Assembly (NCBI GenBank): GCA_943788815.1
Contig: CALSRS010000003.1
Coordinates: 287,193-351,192 of the forward strand
Reading direction: 5' to 3'
DNA length: 64,000 nt
Source of the DNA: an uncultured Gammaproteobacteria bacterium
GTDB taxonomy: Bacteria > Pseudomonadota > Gammaproteobacteria > Eutrophobiales > Eutrophobiaceae
Position 1 is the stretch's first letter; each line of letters starts with the position of its first letter. Position numbers and translations under genes: made by a program. Below the pieces are notes generated by a model. That model saw nothing but the letters and a program-made list of their open reading frames with translations, was not told the DNA's origin and searched no databases. Positions 44,816 to 54,634 of the stretch are shown in pieces.

Positions 44816-45601
44816 GTGTACGAAACTATAAGCTATAAAGAAAACCATGGGTACTCCATCTTGACCCTGAATCGTCCTGATCAGTTAAATAGTTTTAACC
44901 AGGTCATGCATGATGAATTAAAGGATGTATTCGACAAGCAGATTCGTGAAAATGAAACTCGTTGCCTGTTGCTTACAGGAAATGGCAGGGCATTTAGCGC
45001 CGGACAAGACCTCAATGAAAGAAAGTTTGAGCCAGTCAATCCGCCGGATTTGGGATCGTCTCTTGAGGATAACTATAACCCACTGGTTCAGCGCATCACA
45101 TCATTAGAATGTCCTGTGGTCTGTGCAGTGAATGGGCTTGCCGCAGGCGCTGGTATAGGTATCGCTCTGGCCTGTGATATTGTATTGGCTGCCAGGTCAG
45201 CTGAGTTTATCTTTTCATTTTCAAACGTTGGACTGGGAATGGATTGTGGAAGCAGTTGGAGCCTCCCAAGACTAGCAGGATTACCCAGGGCAATGGCCGC
45301 AGCCATGCTTGGAGAAAGAGTTAGTGCACAAAAAGCTGAAGAGTGGGGAATGATATGGAAGTGTGTTGATGATGACACTTTGATTGAAGATGCACATGAA
45401 ATTGCAGACAAATTAAGTAAAAAGCCAACTAAGGCACTTGCCATGATTAAAAAGGAACTCAGATCCTCTTTTTCTAATACCCTGGAACAGCAACTGAAAT
45501 TAGAAGCTGAATGTCAGCATGAGGCTGGTCTCTCGAACGATTATTATGAAGGTATCAGGGCGTTTTTTGAAAAACGAGACCCGGATTTTAAAGGTAAGTA
45601 A
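44816..45601 (+). CDS. PaaG-type enoyl-CoA hydratase/isomerase
   Basis: 261 aa, GTG start. A crotonase fold with oxyanion-hole segments GNGRAFSAGQDLNER and NGLAAGAGIGIALACDIVLA, and the Asp in NVGLGMDCGSSWSLPR at the PaaG-type catalytic position. PaaG isomerises ring-1,2-epoxyphenylacetyl-CoA to oxepin-CoA. Position right after the PaaZ-type gene supports this, but the monooxygenase subunits paaABCDE and ligase paaK are not in the window, so the pathway cannot be shown complete. Confidence 0.85.
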   Translation: MYETISYKENHGYSILTLNRPDQLNSFNQVMHDELKDVFDKQIRENETRCLLLTGNGRAFSAGQDLNERKFEPVNPPDLGSSLEDNYNPLVQRITSLECPVVCAVNGLAAGAGIGIALACDIVLAARSAEFIFSFSNVGLGMDCGSSWSLPRLAGLPRAMAAAMLGERVSAQKAEEWGMIWKCVDDDTLIEDAHEIADKLSKKPTKALAMIKKELRSSFSNTLEQQLKLEAECQHEAGLSNDYYEGIRAFFEKRDPDFKGK

Positions 45602-45607
45602 TTTTAC

Positions 45608-46534
45608 TTATTCAGATAGTTGTAATTCATAGCGTTTTTCAAAGGTATCACATCTTTCAAGGAAATACGCCGTGCTGTTTGGCATAGGCATTCTGCTATT
45701 AGAATGACTGATGACCAACTCGGCACCGTCCTGGATTAATTGTAGTCCCCTTTTTCTTAGCGCCTGCTCTTTTCGGGTACTATCTTCAGGTAATTTTATT
45801 TTAGTAGCATTAATTTTATCTGAAGCCCCGACAAATCTGGGCCAGATTTCAATCATTCGTGTATCACTGCGTATGGTTTCAGTTGCAGATTTTGCACTTT
45901 CTCCCAGGTCTCGAATGATAGGGATCAGATGAGTGAACATGCTGGATGATTTAAATATAGAACTGAATTTATCCGTGACGGCATCAATTTCAGTCATGGT
46001 TTGTGCAAGCTTGATATAACGGGAGGCATGATACTTTTCTATCGGCATTGAAAAGACTTTAAATGGTTCGCCCCAAAGTTCATCTAGACCCTCTTTCCCC
46101 GTTGTAGAATGTATGTGCTTGCCATACTTCAAGGCTCCGATAAAACATTGTCCACATTCTTTGATTAATTCATTCTCGGGTTCTACGGCCACACCCTTTT
46201 CTTCTAGTTCTACCATATGCGTAAGAATCTCTGAACCACGGTTCATGAGCGCACCGGCGAGCATGGCCGCTAATACACGTTTTCGATAGGAGTCTTCCTC
46301 GGCTTCATAAGCAGCCATGACGACATCTACTTTATCTCCGGGAGTATTGATGCCATGTTCGGCATGATGAAAAACTCTGCGAGTTAATTGATCAATTAAC
46401 TGTTTTTTATAGGTGTACGTGTCTGGTATGTCATAGTAAAGAATCCAGTGTCCATCGTAATAAATACGATCTACACCTTCAATTTTTCTTACTGTGCCGT
46501 TTGAAACTTGATCTAGCATGGCTGTCGAAATCAT
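45608..46534 (-). CDS. Uncharacterised protein beside squalene-hopene cyclase
   Basis: 308 aa soluble protein that I do not recognise. It opens with VRKIEGVDRIYYDGHWILYY and is then mainly helical (QLIDQLTRRVFHHAEHGINT, RKRVLAAMLAGALMNRGSEI, IKECGQCFIGALKYGKH). It has no signal peptide or membrane segment. It lies 83 bp downstream of squalene-hopene cyclase on the same strand and may be cotranscribed. The start could be 46534 or the Met five codons later. Confidence 0.7.
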   Translation of the reverse strand: MISTAMLDQVSNGTVRKIEGVDRIYYDGHWILYYDIPDTYTYKKQLIDQLTRRVFHHAEHGINTPGDKVDVVMAAYEAEEDSYRKRVLAAMLAGALMNRGSEILTHMVELEEKGVAVEPENELIKECGQCFIGALKYGKHIHSTTGKEGLDELWGEPFKVFSMPIEKYHASRYIKLAQTMTEIDAVTDKFSSIFKSSSMFTHLIPIIRDLGESAKSATETIRSDTRMIEIWPRFVGASDKINATKIKLPEDSTRKEQALRKRGLQLIQDGAELVISHSNSRMPMPNSTAYFLERCDTFEKRYELQLSE

Positions 46535-46617
46535 TATATGTATAGGGTTAGAGTCAATATAAGCAATTTTGTTCTACTGGATAGTGAGAAAGAGTAATTT
46601 ATGAAGATCATCACAGC

Positions 46618-48612
46618 TTAGTTTGGAAGTCCTTCCTGCGTAGCATCAAATGCTAATTGCTGCTGCGTGGGTAGACCCATGATTTTCAGGTAATACTGGC
46701 TCAGAGCCCACACCGGAAAGTACTGACTATAACCATGATATTTTAGATAAAAAACACGGGGAAATCCGGTTCCCGTATATAAGTTTTCATTCCATCCTTC
46801 TACTTGAGAATAACTATCAATTAAATATTTTACGCCTTTTTGCACAGCTTGTGATTTTTCTTCGCCAATGGCAGTTAGCCCAAGGATTGCCCATGCAGTT
46901 TGTGAGGGGGTGCTCGCGCCTTTACCACATAGACTAGTATCGTCGTAGGAATTACAGTCTTCCCCCCAGCCACCATCGGGATTTTGAATATCCATTAACC
47001 ATGAAATGGCTTTTTGAATATACGCTTGGTGGGGATCTTCTTGCATACAGCCAAGCGCAGCAAGGACAGACCATGTGCCATAAATGTAATTTACTCCCCA
47101 CCTGCCGTACCAACCACCAAAGTCCCTTTGGTCCTTTTTAATAAAATCCATTCCCTTAGCGATAGATGGAAAGTCTCTTTTGTGTCCCATCATGGTCAGC
47201 ATCTCTATGCACCTGGCAGTTAAGTCAGCGGTACTTGGGTCTACCAGTGCACCATGATCTGCAAAAGGAATATTGTTGAGATATTCGTAATGATTGTTGA
47301 TATCAAATGCTCCCCAACCACCATCAGTATTTTGCATTCCTATGGTCCAGGCTTCTGCCTGTTTGATACGTTCTAACATTTCGGGGGTTTGATGTATGCC
47401 ATGGCGTAACATGCACATTATTACCATCGCTGTATCATCAACGTCTGGATAAAAATCATTTTCAAATTGAAATGCCCAGATTCCGCTTTCCAGATTTGGC
47501 GCACGTCTTGCCCAATCACCTTTTACAAAAATTTGCTTATCGAATAACCATTGGATGGATCGAGTAATAGCATCAGTATCTTTTTCAACACCTGCTTCTG
47601 CCAAAGCGCTTAATGTCAGGCAGGTATCCCAGACTGGGGATACACAAGGTTGTACATAAGTCATATCCGTTTTGTCTACGACCAGGTCTTCTATGGCTTG
47701 TATACCACGTACCAGGTCAGGATCATCTCCTTTACATCCCCTGATCTTTAGAGCCATCACTGCGTTGGCCATAGCTGGGAAAATGGCTCCATTTCCACCT
47801 TCTCCCTTCATGTGCTCTCGGGTCCATACTTCGCATTTCTCTAGTGACTTTGACCGAATCTTCTCAGGAACAAATTCCTGTAGTACTTTAATAAAACGAT
47901 CAAGAATAAAAAATAAACTTTTAATAATATTGTCTGATGAGATTTTATCTATGTGTCGAATATTTAGAGGCTCATTTACAAACAGTTCACGAATATTTTT
48001 ATCAACAGGTAATTTAAAAACAGGTTTATATGCAAGAATTACCAATAATGGGACTATTACGCAGCGTGACCAATATGAAACCTTGTCCAATGAGAAAAAC
48101 CACCATTTGGGCAGGGATATAATTTCAGCCGGCATGGCAGGTACGGTACACCATGGAAGCTGCCCTAATAATGCAAGTGTTATTCTAGTAAAAACATTCG
48201 ATGACTCAGCGCCACCATGTTGTAATACCCATCCTTTGGCTCGGGTCATTTGAGGTCCGCTAATGTCCTCTCCGATCAATTTAAGAACAAGGTAGGCCTT
48301 GACTGTCGCGCTGATATTACCAGGACCTTGAGCGTATAAAGGCCAACTTCCATCTGCTAATTGTCTGGACAGAATGTAAGTAGAAATTTTTTTCTCCTGT
48401 TCAGGATTACGACTTTCCATGACATGCTGAAGAAAAACGTATTCAGCGGGTATGGTCGTGTCTGCTTCGAGCTCATATACCCAATATCCTGTTTTGTGCT
48501 GACGGTTTAAGATTTTTTCAATGGCAAGATTATTGATGTTTAATACCGATTGCAGATCATCGGGTACATTAGTATTGGATTCGGAATGAGAATGACCTGG
48601 AATGAACATCAT
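46618..48612 (-). CDS. shc: Squalene-hopene cyclase
   Basis: 664 aa, typical length. It cyclises squalene to hopene, the committed step of hopanoid synthesis; a monotopic membrane enzyme. The catalytic acid motif is DVDDTA (near residue 388), and repeated QW motifs are visible: ADGSWPLYAQGPGN, NTDGGWGAFDINNHYEY, QRDFGGWYGRWGVNYIYGTW, NPDGGWGEDCNSYDD with TPSQTAWAILGL. Squalene-supply genes (hpnCDE) are not in the window. Confidence 0.95.
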   Translation of the reverse strand: MMFIPGHSHSESNTNVPDDLQSVLNINNLAIEKILNRQHKTGYWVYELEADTTIPAEYVFLQHVMESRNPEQEKKISTYILSRQLADGSWPLYAQGPGNISATVKAYLVLKLIGEDISGPQMTRAKGWVLQHGGAESSNVFTRITLALLGQLPWCTVPAMPAEIISLPKWWFFSLDKVSYWSRCVIVPLLVILAYKPVFKLPVDKNIRELFVNEPLNIRHIDKISSDNIIKSLFFILDRFIKVLQEFVPEKIRSKSLEKCEVWTREHMKGEGGNGAIFPAMANAVMALKIRGCKGDDPDLVRGIQAIEDLVVDKTDMTYVQPCVSPVWDTCLTLSALAEAGVEKDTDAITRSIQWLFDKQIFVKGDWARRAPNLESGIWAFQFENDFYPDVDDTAMVIMCMLRHGIHQTPEMLERIKQAEAWTIGMQNTDGGWGAFDINNHYEYLNNIPFADHGALVDPSTADLTARCIEMLTMMGHKRDFPSIAKGMDFIKKDQRDFGGWYGRWGVNYIYGTWSVLAALGCMQEDPHQAYIQKAISWLMDIQNPDGGWGEDCNSYDDTSLCGKGASTPSQTAWAILGLTAIGEEKSQAVQKGVKYLIDSYSQVEGWNENLYTGTGFPRVFYLKYHGYSQYFPVWALSQYYLKIMGLPTQQQLAFDATQEGLPN

Positions 48613-48941
48613 TATTGTCGTCCCAATACGTTAAAATTCTGGATTATGAAAATAGATATAAGGTGCATCGAGATGACAGGGGATCGCATTGATTAAGTAT
48701 GGTTACAGTCGTTTGAGTATAGTTTTTATTATTTTCTAGTAGCTTAGAGCCACCTGTATGCAATCTCATGAAGAAAAATAGCTTATGTCCTTAATATTAC
48801 AATAAAATAGTAGATGAATACTATGAATAAGCGGCAAGTATATATTGCAATGCAACAATTATCAAAATTAACCCAAAAATGAAATTCTCACGTTTATAGT
48901 AAGCTAAGTTCATAACAATAACGATTTTATCGGGAGATATA
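48613..48941. promoter_or_regulatory. Divergent intergenic region between shc and the SIMPL gene
   Basis: 329 bp, very AT-rich, no ORF. It must contain promoters in both directions; none could be fixed from consensus alone. GGGAGA at 48930-48935 is the ribosome binding site for the rightward gene. Confidence 0.4.
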
Positions 48942-49640
48942 TTGATGAGTAAATATCTACTATGTATAGCGATTTTAATTTTCATGCCTGTAAGAACAAT
49001 CTTGGCTGAGGATGAAACACTCTTTAACCAGATTCATATCAATGCGCAGGTGGAAAGGAATGTGGAAAATGACCAGTTAGAAGTAACGATGCTGGTAGAA
49101 AAGCAGGGCAGTAAGCCAGAGGAAATTGCAACACAGGTCAATGAAACCATGCAGTGGGCATTGGAATTGGCAAACGATAAAAGTGAGATAGAAGTCAGTA
49201 CTCGTAGCTATCAAACATATCCTATTTATAAAAATCGACTTATTGTGGGTTGGCGGGCAACTCAGGAGTTGTATCTAAAAAGTGTAGCAATAACTGATCT
49301 GACAGAACTGGTAGGTAAGTTACAAGAAAGATTACAAGTTAATCATATGCAATTTTCACCTACCCGAGAGACCAGAGTCAAAATTGAAAATGAACTGATA
49401 AGTGAAGCGATGGACGCATTTCGGCAAAGGGCTGAAATTATTAATCAGCATATGGATGAAAAAAATTACCGAATTATTAATTTACATGTGAATACAGGAA
49501 ATTCAGGTCCAGTCATGTATAGGGAAGCCATGGTATCTCGTGCTGCTACCATGGATATGGCAATGGAGATGGCCCCGGCAGTGGAGGCAGGAACCAGCAA
49601 GGTTGTTGTGACGGTATCGGGATCCATTCAATATTTTTAG
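48942..49640 (+). CDS. SIMPL-domain (DUF541) exported protein
   Basis: 232 aa. A cleavable signal peptide (ends near ILAEDET) is followed by a SIMPL domain: AQVERNVENDQLEVTMLVEK, ALELANDKSEIEVSTRSYQT, and a terminal VVVTVSGSIQYF that is typical of the family. Predicted periplasmic; members are associated with stress responses but without defined biochemistry. Good spacing to GGGAGA; single-gene transcript. Confidence 0.88.
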   Translation: MMSKYLLCIAILIFMPVRTILAEDETLFNQIHINAQVERNVENDQLEVTMLVEKQGSKPEEIATQVNETMQWALELANDKSEIEVSTRSYQTYPIYKNRLIVGWRATQELYLKSVAITDLTELVGKLQERLQVNHMQFSPTRETRVKIENELISEAMDAFRQRAEIINQHMDEKNYRIINLHVNTGNSGPVMYREAMVSRAATMDMAMEMAPAVEAGTSKVVVTVSGSIQYF

Positions 49641-49666
49641 CCACACAGACTAAAAAAGAAAATATA

Positions 49667-49685
49667 GACAGGATTAACAGGATTT
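49667..49685. repeat. ACAGGATT direct repeat
   Basis: Two ACAGGATT-type units in tandem (ACAGGATTAACAGGATT) in the gap after the SIMPL gene. Similar ACAGGATT arrays are scattered in intergenic DNA of many proteobacteria, so this is probably a repeat-family remnant. Confidence 0.45.
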
Positions 49686-49790
49686 CCAAGATTAAAATAT
49701 ATAGTGGAAATAAAAATTACTATTTGTAAATGTTTTTTCTTTTACTCGTGATCTTCGATCCGTCGCAAACCTGTTTCTGAAGTTTTCTGT

Positions 49791-49818
49791 CGCCTAGATT
49801 CATGTAGGCGTCTTTGGC
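49791..49818 (-). repeat. Dispersed 28-bp hairpin repeat, inverted copy
   Basis: On the minus strand this matches 62451-62478 at about 25 of 28 positions. Its core is CGCCTA-8 nt-TAGGCG, able to form a hairpin. It lies between convergent SIMPL and hemL genes and could double as a weak terminator. Confidence 0.6.
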
Positions 49819-49824
49819 AAAAAA

Positions 49825-51093
49825 TTAAAGTGTTGCCATCACCTTTCTGGCACTATCAATGGTCTTTTGTATGTCGTCTTTAGTGTGTGCTGATGAAACG
49901 AAGCCTGCTTCGAAGGCTGAAGGTGCAAAGTAGATGCCTTCGTTCAGCATGCCATGAAAGAATTTTTTAAAGTGTTCGATGTTACATGACATGACTTGCT
50001 CAAAGCTGGTGATAATTTCGTGCTCAGTAAAAAACAGGCCAAACATTCCTCCCATAGCGTTAAAGGTAAAAGGAATATTCTGTTCTTTTGCTACTACGGT
50101 TAATCCGGCGACCAGTTGGTTTGTTGTCTCTTCAAGGTGGTTGAAAAAGTCTGGCTCACTAATAATGTTTAAGGTGGTTAGTCCCGCTGTCATTGCGATA
50201 GGATTTCCTGATAGTGTTCCAGCCTGATATACAGGACCATCTGGTGCGATATGGTTCATAATTTCTGCCTTCCCGCCAAATGCTCCCACGGGCATGCCAC
50301 CACCGATGACCTTACCAAAAATGGTTAAATCTGGCTGTATATTATAAAGTGATTGTGCACCACCTAGTGCCACCCTGAAGCCAGACATGACTTCATCAAA
50401 GATTAAAATAATACCGAATTGCTTACAGGTTTTCTGGAGACTACTAAGGAATTCATCTGTTCCGGGGACACAATTCATATTGCCCGCTACAGGTTCCACA
50501 ATGACACAGGCAATTTCATTACCAATGTCATTACATATAGATTCAAACTGGGCAGTATCGTTATATGTCAGTGTTACTGTATGTTGTGCCAGATCTGCAG
50601 GAATACCCGGGGAAGTGGGTACGCCCAGTGTAAGGGCGCCGGAGCCTGCCTTGACCAATAAAGAATCAGCATGGCCGTGATAACATCCTTCAAACTTGAT
50701 AATCTTGTCTCGTTTAGTAAATCCCCTGGCAAGTCGAATTGCACTCATTGCTGCCTCGGTGCCAGAATTAACCATGCGGACTTTCTCAATACTGGGGACC
50801 AATTCACAAATCTTTTCGGCCATTAGTATTTCAATTTCTGTCGGCGCGCCAAAACTGAGTCCATCTTTGGCCTTGTCTATGACGGCTTGTATAACATCAT
50901 GATGTGCGTGTCCCAGTATCATTGGCCCCCATGAGCCAACATAATCAATATAAGCTTTATCGTTTGTATCAAATAAATAGGCACCTTGTCCCCGGGAAAA
51001 AAAGACTGGGTCGCCGCCAACACCTTTAAATGCACGGACTGGGGAGTTTACCCCACCCGGTATAACTTTTTGTGCGCGTTCAAATAGATTCAT
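49825..51093 (-). CDS. hemL: Glutamate-1-semialdehyde 2,1-aminomutase
   Basis: 422 aa; converts glutamate-1-semialdehyde to 5-aminolevulinate (C5 heme pathway). The start is ATG 51093 ([20 protein letters not shown]). Motifs: [50 protein letters not shown] and PLP Lys261 in [18 protein letters not shown]. The start lies inside the 3' end of thiE (14-bp overlap), an arrangement expected for the conserved rubredoxin/thiD/thiE/hemL neighbourhood of gammaproteobacteria. Confidence 0.96.
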   Translation of the reverse strand: MNLFERAQKVIPGGVNSPVRAFKGVGGDPVFFSRGQGAYLFDTNDKAYIDYVGSWGPMILGHAHHDVIQAVIDKAKDGLSFGAPTEIEILMAEKICELVPSIEKVRMVNSGTEAAMSAIRLARGFTKRDKIIKFEGCYHGHADSLLVKAGSGALTLGVPTSPGIPADLAQHTVTLTYNDTAQFESICNDIGNEIACVIVEPVAGNMNCVPGTDEFLSSLQKTCKQFGIILIFDEVMSGFRVALGGAQSLYNIQPDLTIFGKVIGGGMPVGAFGGKAEIMNHIAPDGPVYQAGTLSGNPIAMTAGLTTLNIISEPDFFNHLEETTNQLVAGLTVVAKEQNIPFTFNAMGGMFGLFFTEHEIITSFEQVMSCNIEHFKKFFHGMLNEGIYFAPSAFEAGFVSSAHTKDDIQKTIDSARKVMATL

Positions 51094-51721
51094 AATAATT
51101 ATCAAATAAGTTTTTAAATTCGTTTACTACCTTATCTGGCCGGTCAGCATGATATAAGCAGCTAACTACAGCTAATAAATCTGCCCCTGCAGATAATAAT
51201 GGTTTCGCATTTTGAGGTGTGATTCCACCAATCGCAACCAGCGGTACACTGAAACATTTTTTAGCATCAGTAAGTAATTGAGGTGATGCATTTTTTGTAT
51301 TTTTTTTAGTCTCGGTTTTATACATTGCTCCGAATGCGAGATAGTCAGCGGATTCCTGGATTGCCCGCTCCGCATTATCTAGTGCATTATAACATGAGAT
51401 CCCAATGAGTTTATTATTCCCTAATTTAGATCTCGCGTTTTTACACGAGTCATCATGTTCACCCAGGTGAATCCCATCTGCTTCAATTTCAGTTGCCAGC
51501 TTAATATCATCATTTATTATAAATGGGGTATTGTATTTTGTGCATAAGGATTTAAGAGCTGATGCTTCATCAAATTTTTGCAGGTAAGTGGCATTTTTTT
51601 TTCTGTATTGCAAGGCTGAAATATTAGCGTCTAATATAATTTCAGTTTTTGATAGTAAGGAGTCAAAATCAAGCTGCTGATCTTCCGTAATAACATACAA
51701 ACCTTGCTTAAGATGATTCAT
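51080..51721 (-). CDS. thiE: Thiamine-phosphate synthase
   Basis: 213 aa TIM-barrel enzyme joining HMP-PP and thiazole phosphate. Motifs: LQYRKKNAT (pyrophosphate binding), [20 protein letters not shown] with GEHD following, [16 protein letters not shown] and [16 protein letters not shown], then [11 protein letters not shown]. All are standard ThiE landmarks, although the catalytic G-Q segment reads HLGEHD rather than HLGQED. Ten bp downstream of thiD. Confidence 0.94.
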   Translation of the reverse strand: MNHLKQGLYVITEDQQLDFDSLLSKTEIILDANISALQYRKKNATYLQKFDEASALKSLCTKYNTPFIINDDIKLATEIEADGIHLGEHDDSCKNARSKLGNNKLIGISCYNALDNAERAIQESADYLAFGAMYKTETKKNTKNASPQLLTDAKKCFSVPLVAIGGITPQNAKPLLSAGADLLAVVSCLYHADRPDKVVNEFKNLFDNYYESI

Positions 51722-51730
51722 GAACTAATA

Positions 51731-52516
51731 TTATTTTAGGTGACGACGTGGATGGAGTTGGCTTGCACCTAATTTTTCTGCCTGTTTTAAAGTCTCGATT
51801 GTGTATTTCTGGGCATTTTTAATTGCAGCTACGATATCATTACCCATGGCAAGCTCAGTTGATATAGCTGCTGCAAGGGTACATCCAGAGCCATGATAAA
51901 TTCCATCTAAACGTTCCCAGCTAAATTTTACTGGTTCGTGGTTTTGCAAATAGAGGACATTGACTACCTTATCTGTTGATTGGTCAGCGCCGGTGACCAA
52001 TACACTCTTACATCCCTTTTCTATGAAAAATGATGCTGCATCCGCCGGATCAGCTTTACCGCTAAGGGCAATTGCTTCTTTTACATTTGGAGTCAGCACA
52101 GTTGTCCTGGGAATAAGCTTATCCATGAGGATACTTATCAAATCTTCAGATGAAAGATTAGTGCCTGAACCAGAATGCAGTACCGGGTCGACTACTATAG
52201 GTAAGGTGTTTAATTCATTAAGTATGTCTGCTATTTCATATACAAGAAGTTCACTGCCAATTAATCCAATTTTGCAGGCATCAATTTTTATGTCAGATAG
52301 TAGTAGTTCCGCCTGGCTTCTAAAAATGACAGGATTTTGAGGTAAAATAGATTTGAATGTTCCAGTGTTTTGAGTAGTCAGTGCAGTGATTACAGATACA
52401 CAACGACAATTGTGCTGGTTAATGGTTTCGATGTCTGCTTGTATGCCCGCTGCACCGCTAGGATCATGTGCAGATAATGCAAGTATGACGGGACAGTTTT
52501 GCTTCGGTGTTACCAT
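51731..52516 (-). CDS. thiD: Hydroxymethylpyrimidine/phosphomethylpyrimidine kinase
   Basis: 261 aa ribokinase-fold kinase of thiamine synthesis. It has the N-terminal ALSAHDPSGAAGIQADIETI, the VDPVLHSGSGTNLSSEDLI segment, TPNVKEAIALSG and the C-terminal anion hole YHGSGCTLAAAISTELAMG. It starts 25 bp from the divergent rubredoxin gene, so the two share a very compact promoter region. Confidence 0.95.
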   Translation of the reverse strand: MVTPKQNCPVILALSAHDPSGAAGIQADIETINQHNCRCVSVITALTTQNTGTFKSILPQNPVIFRSQAELLLSDIKIDACKIGLIGSELLVYEIADILNELNTLPIVVDPVLHSGSGTNLSSEDLISILMDKLIPRTTVLTPNVKEAIALSGKADPADAASFFIEKGCKSVLVTGADQSTDKVVNVLYLQNHEPVKFSWERLDGIYHGSGCTLAAAISTELAMGNDIVAAIKNAQKYTIETLKQAEKLGASQLHPRRHLK

Positions 52517-52568
52517 CTTAAATTGAGATATTTATTAAATTATGGACTTAAGTATGGAGGAAAATGGG

Positions 52569-52733
52569 TTGAAAACCTATATGTGCGTAATTTGTGGTTT
52601 TATTTATGATGAAAATAAAGGTGTGCCAGAGGAAGGTATCAAGCCAGGGACCACATTGGAAGATGTCCCTTTGAACTGGAGTTGTCCAGATTGCGGCGCT
52701 CGTAAAGAGGATTTTGAGATGGTAGAAATATAA
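52569..52733 (+). CDS. rubA: Rubredoxin
   Basis: Small one-iron electron carrier. Iron ligands are Cys-x2-Cys in [10 protein letters not shown] and CPDCG near the C terminus. I choose the TTG at 52569 as start: GGAGG at 52556-52560 sits 8 bp upstream and the product (54 aa, reading M-K-T-Y-M-C) has exactly family size. ATG codons at 52542 and 52554 would add nine or five residues, and neither has a ribosome binding site of comparable quality. Typical partner genes are alkane hydroxylases, but the thiD/thiE/hemL linkage here is simply the common chromosomal location. Confidence 0.93.
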   Translation: MKTYMCVICGFIYDENKGVPEEGIKPGTTLEDVPLNWSCPDCGARKEDFEMVEI

Positions 52734-52766
52734 GCCCTTGGCATGGGCAGGAAATTTAAGGCATCA

Positions 52767-53192
52767 CTAAAAGGGCCTGATTACGACCATGATGATTATT
52801 ATAAACAGGAAGAGAACCGGTATTTCATTGAACCATCTGTACCAGACATGGCCATGTTTATTTCTATCAAATTTAAAGTCCCTTAATAGAATTCCACAGT
52901 AGATGTGATATACGATCAGTAGCAAAACACATGCTAGTTTAATATGTAACCAGTAGACACCTGAATAGGCATTTAAGCCTATGGATTTAAGTGTCAAAAA
53001 TCCAAATAACAATGTTAGTACTGCGCCTGGCGTTGCTATTCCGTAATATAGTTTTCGTTCCATGATTTTGAATCTTTCAATACTGATGTCATCTTCACTC
53101 ATAGCGTGATAGACAAATAATCGGGGCAGATAAAATAATCCTGCAAACCAGGTTACCATGAAGATTAAGTGTAGTGCCTTGTACCAGAGCAT
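52767..53192 (-). CDS. hemJ: Protoporphyrinogen oxidase HemJ
   Basis: 141 aa, four membrane helices. It has the HemJ/UPF0093 pattern: KALHLIFMVTWFAGLFYLPR with the conserved His near the N terminus, FKIMERKLYYGIATPGAVLT, WLHIKLACVLLLIVYH, and RWFNEIPVLFLF. It oxidises protoporphyrinogen IX in heme synthesis. hemL is three genes away on the same strand. Confidence 0.93.
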   Translation of the reverse strand: MLWYKALHLIFMVTWFAGLFYLPRLFVYHAMSEDDISIERFKIMERKLYYGIATPGAVLTLLFGFLTLKSIGLNAYSGVYWLHIKLACVLLLIVYHIYCGILLRDFKFDRNKHGHVWYRWFNEIPVLFLFIIIIMVVIRPF

Positions 53193-53226
53193 TAAGTCAG
53201 TCCTGATTATTTAATAATAAATTAAG

Positions 53227-53748
53227 TTATGTCGTAGCTGGATTATTATGAGAAATAATATCCATAATCTGATTACGGATATCATTTATATTTATTTCCC
53301 CAACTGTCCTGGTGATTATCCTGCCTCGAGGAGAAATTATGACGGTTGTAGGTGTTGCGGATACATCTCCAAATGCATTGATTACCTGGCTTTCAATATC
53401 TATGGCAACAGGGAAAGTAATATTCATAATATCAACAGTATCGACTACGCGATTTGGTGGATCATAGGGCATGGACACCGCAATTAATTCAAATTTATCA
53501 TTTGTAAATTCTTTGTAAAATTTGTTAAGACCTGGAAGTTCTGCTAGACAGATATGGCATGTGCTAGCCCAGAACAAGATGACTACTGGTTTACCGTGAA
53601 AGTCACGTAATGAAACCTGGTTTCCATCTATCAACTGAAAGAGTGGATTAGGATATTGCTTTACCTGATCCAGATAAACAATAAAGGTAAATATGACTAA
53701 AAAGCTGCCTGCTAGCATAGTCACTAATAATCTGTGATTTTTAATCAT
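53227..53748 (-). CDS. TlpA-like membrane-anchored thioredoxin
   Basis: 173 aa. An N-terminal membrane helix (about 8-26) places the thioredoxin domain in the periplasm. The active site is Cys64-His-Ile-Cys67 in FWASTCHICLAELPG, then a cis-Pro region ATPTTVIISPRGRI. CHIC-type TlpA proteins reduce cytochrome c or copper-site proteins, or serve in disulfide exchange. Start overlaps the stop of the upstream DUF4126 gene (ATGA). Confidence 0.9.
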   Translation of the reverse strand: MIKNHRLLVTMLAGSFLVIFTFIVYLDQVKQYPNPLFQLIDGNQVSLRDFHGKPVVILFWASTCHICLAELPGLNKFYKEFTNDKFELIAVSMPYDPPNRVVDTVDIMNITFPVAIDIESQVINAFGDVSATPTTVIISPRGRIITRTVGEININDIRNQIMDIISHNNPATT

Positions 53749-54431
53749 TTGCTTTGTTCAAGCGTTGTGCCTGTGAGTGAGCATTTGAAAAAGTGATAAA
53801 TTTGTTTCAGTAGTACAATCAGTCTGGGCAGTAATAAAATTACAATAATAATAAAAATCAGTAATCCCGTAATGAATATCCAGGGATGGGTCAGTGCCGT
53901 CCATATGCCAAGTACCACCATTATGTCTTCGCCTAGTGAGGCAGTCCAGTTTGTGATCGGCTCCGGAGATGATTGCATCATCAAACGGGTGCTGGCCTTG
54001 GTGAAGTGTGTACTGGCGGCCAGAGTGCCTCCGATTAAAAATGCAGCCATTTCAATCGCAGGATCATATCCACCAACTGCGGACATGGCCAGGATGGCAC
54101 CGGCAGGAATTCGAATAAACGTATGAATAGAATCCCATATGCTGTCCAATCCAGGGATTTTATCGACTATGAATTCTGTGAAAAACATAAAACCAGCGGC
54201 ACTTAATACCATTGGATCAGCCAGTACCGATAATGATGCGGGTAGTAAGACCAGGTCGTGTCTGAACAGCATTCCAAGGACGAATACTGTAGCATAGAGG
54301 TTAATTCCACTCGCCCAGGCAATGCCACCAACCAGCGCGAGTATTTCAACAGTATCCAAATCAGTTCCTTTTCCAATGTTGTGCCACCACATGGTAAAAG
54401 CTATAAGCAACGAATGAAAGCCGATATGCAT
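53745..54431 (-). CDS. DUF4126 integral membrane protein
   Basis: 228 aa, five or six hydrophobic helices. Family pattern: ALVGGIAWASGINLYATVFV, EFIVDKIPGLDSIWDSIHTF, GGTLAASTHFTKASTRLMMQ and SLGEDIMVVLGIW. Function unknown. Translationally coupled to the TlpA-like gene. The start could be 54431 or the Met 13 codons downstream. Confidence 0.86.
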   Translation of the reverse strand: MHIGFHSLLIAFTMWWHNIGKGTDLDTVEILALVGGIAWASGINLYATVFVLGMLFRHDLVLLPASLSVLADPMVLSAAGFMFFTEFIVDKIPGLDSIWDSIHTFIRIPAGAILAMSAVGGYDPAIEMAAFLIGGTLAASTHFTKASTRLMMQSSPEPITNWTASLGEDIMVVLGIWTALTHPWIFITGLLIFIIIVILLLPRLIVLLKQIYHFFKCSLTGTTLEQSK

Positions 54432-54634
54432 GATGAATAAATATCAATAAAAACAAAAAGTTATGAGAATATAAAACGTTTAGCCAATTGGCAGGTTGAA
54501 TATTTTCCAGCAAATTAAAAAGTTTCACATACCAGGTGAAATACTTTCAGAGGTTTTTCATATAAATATCTATTGTATTTATACTTTTCCTTACATTGCT
54601 GTCACCGTATCATAGGATTTATGGAGAAAATCAA

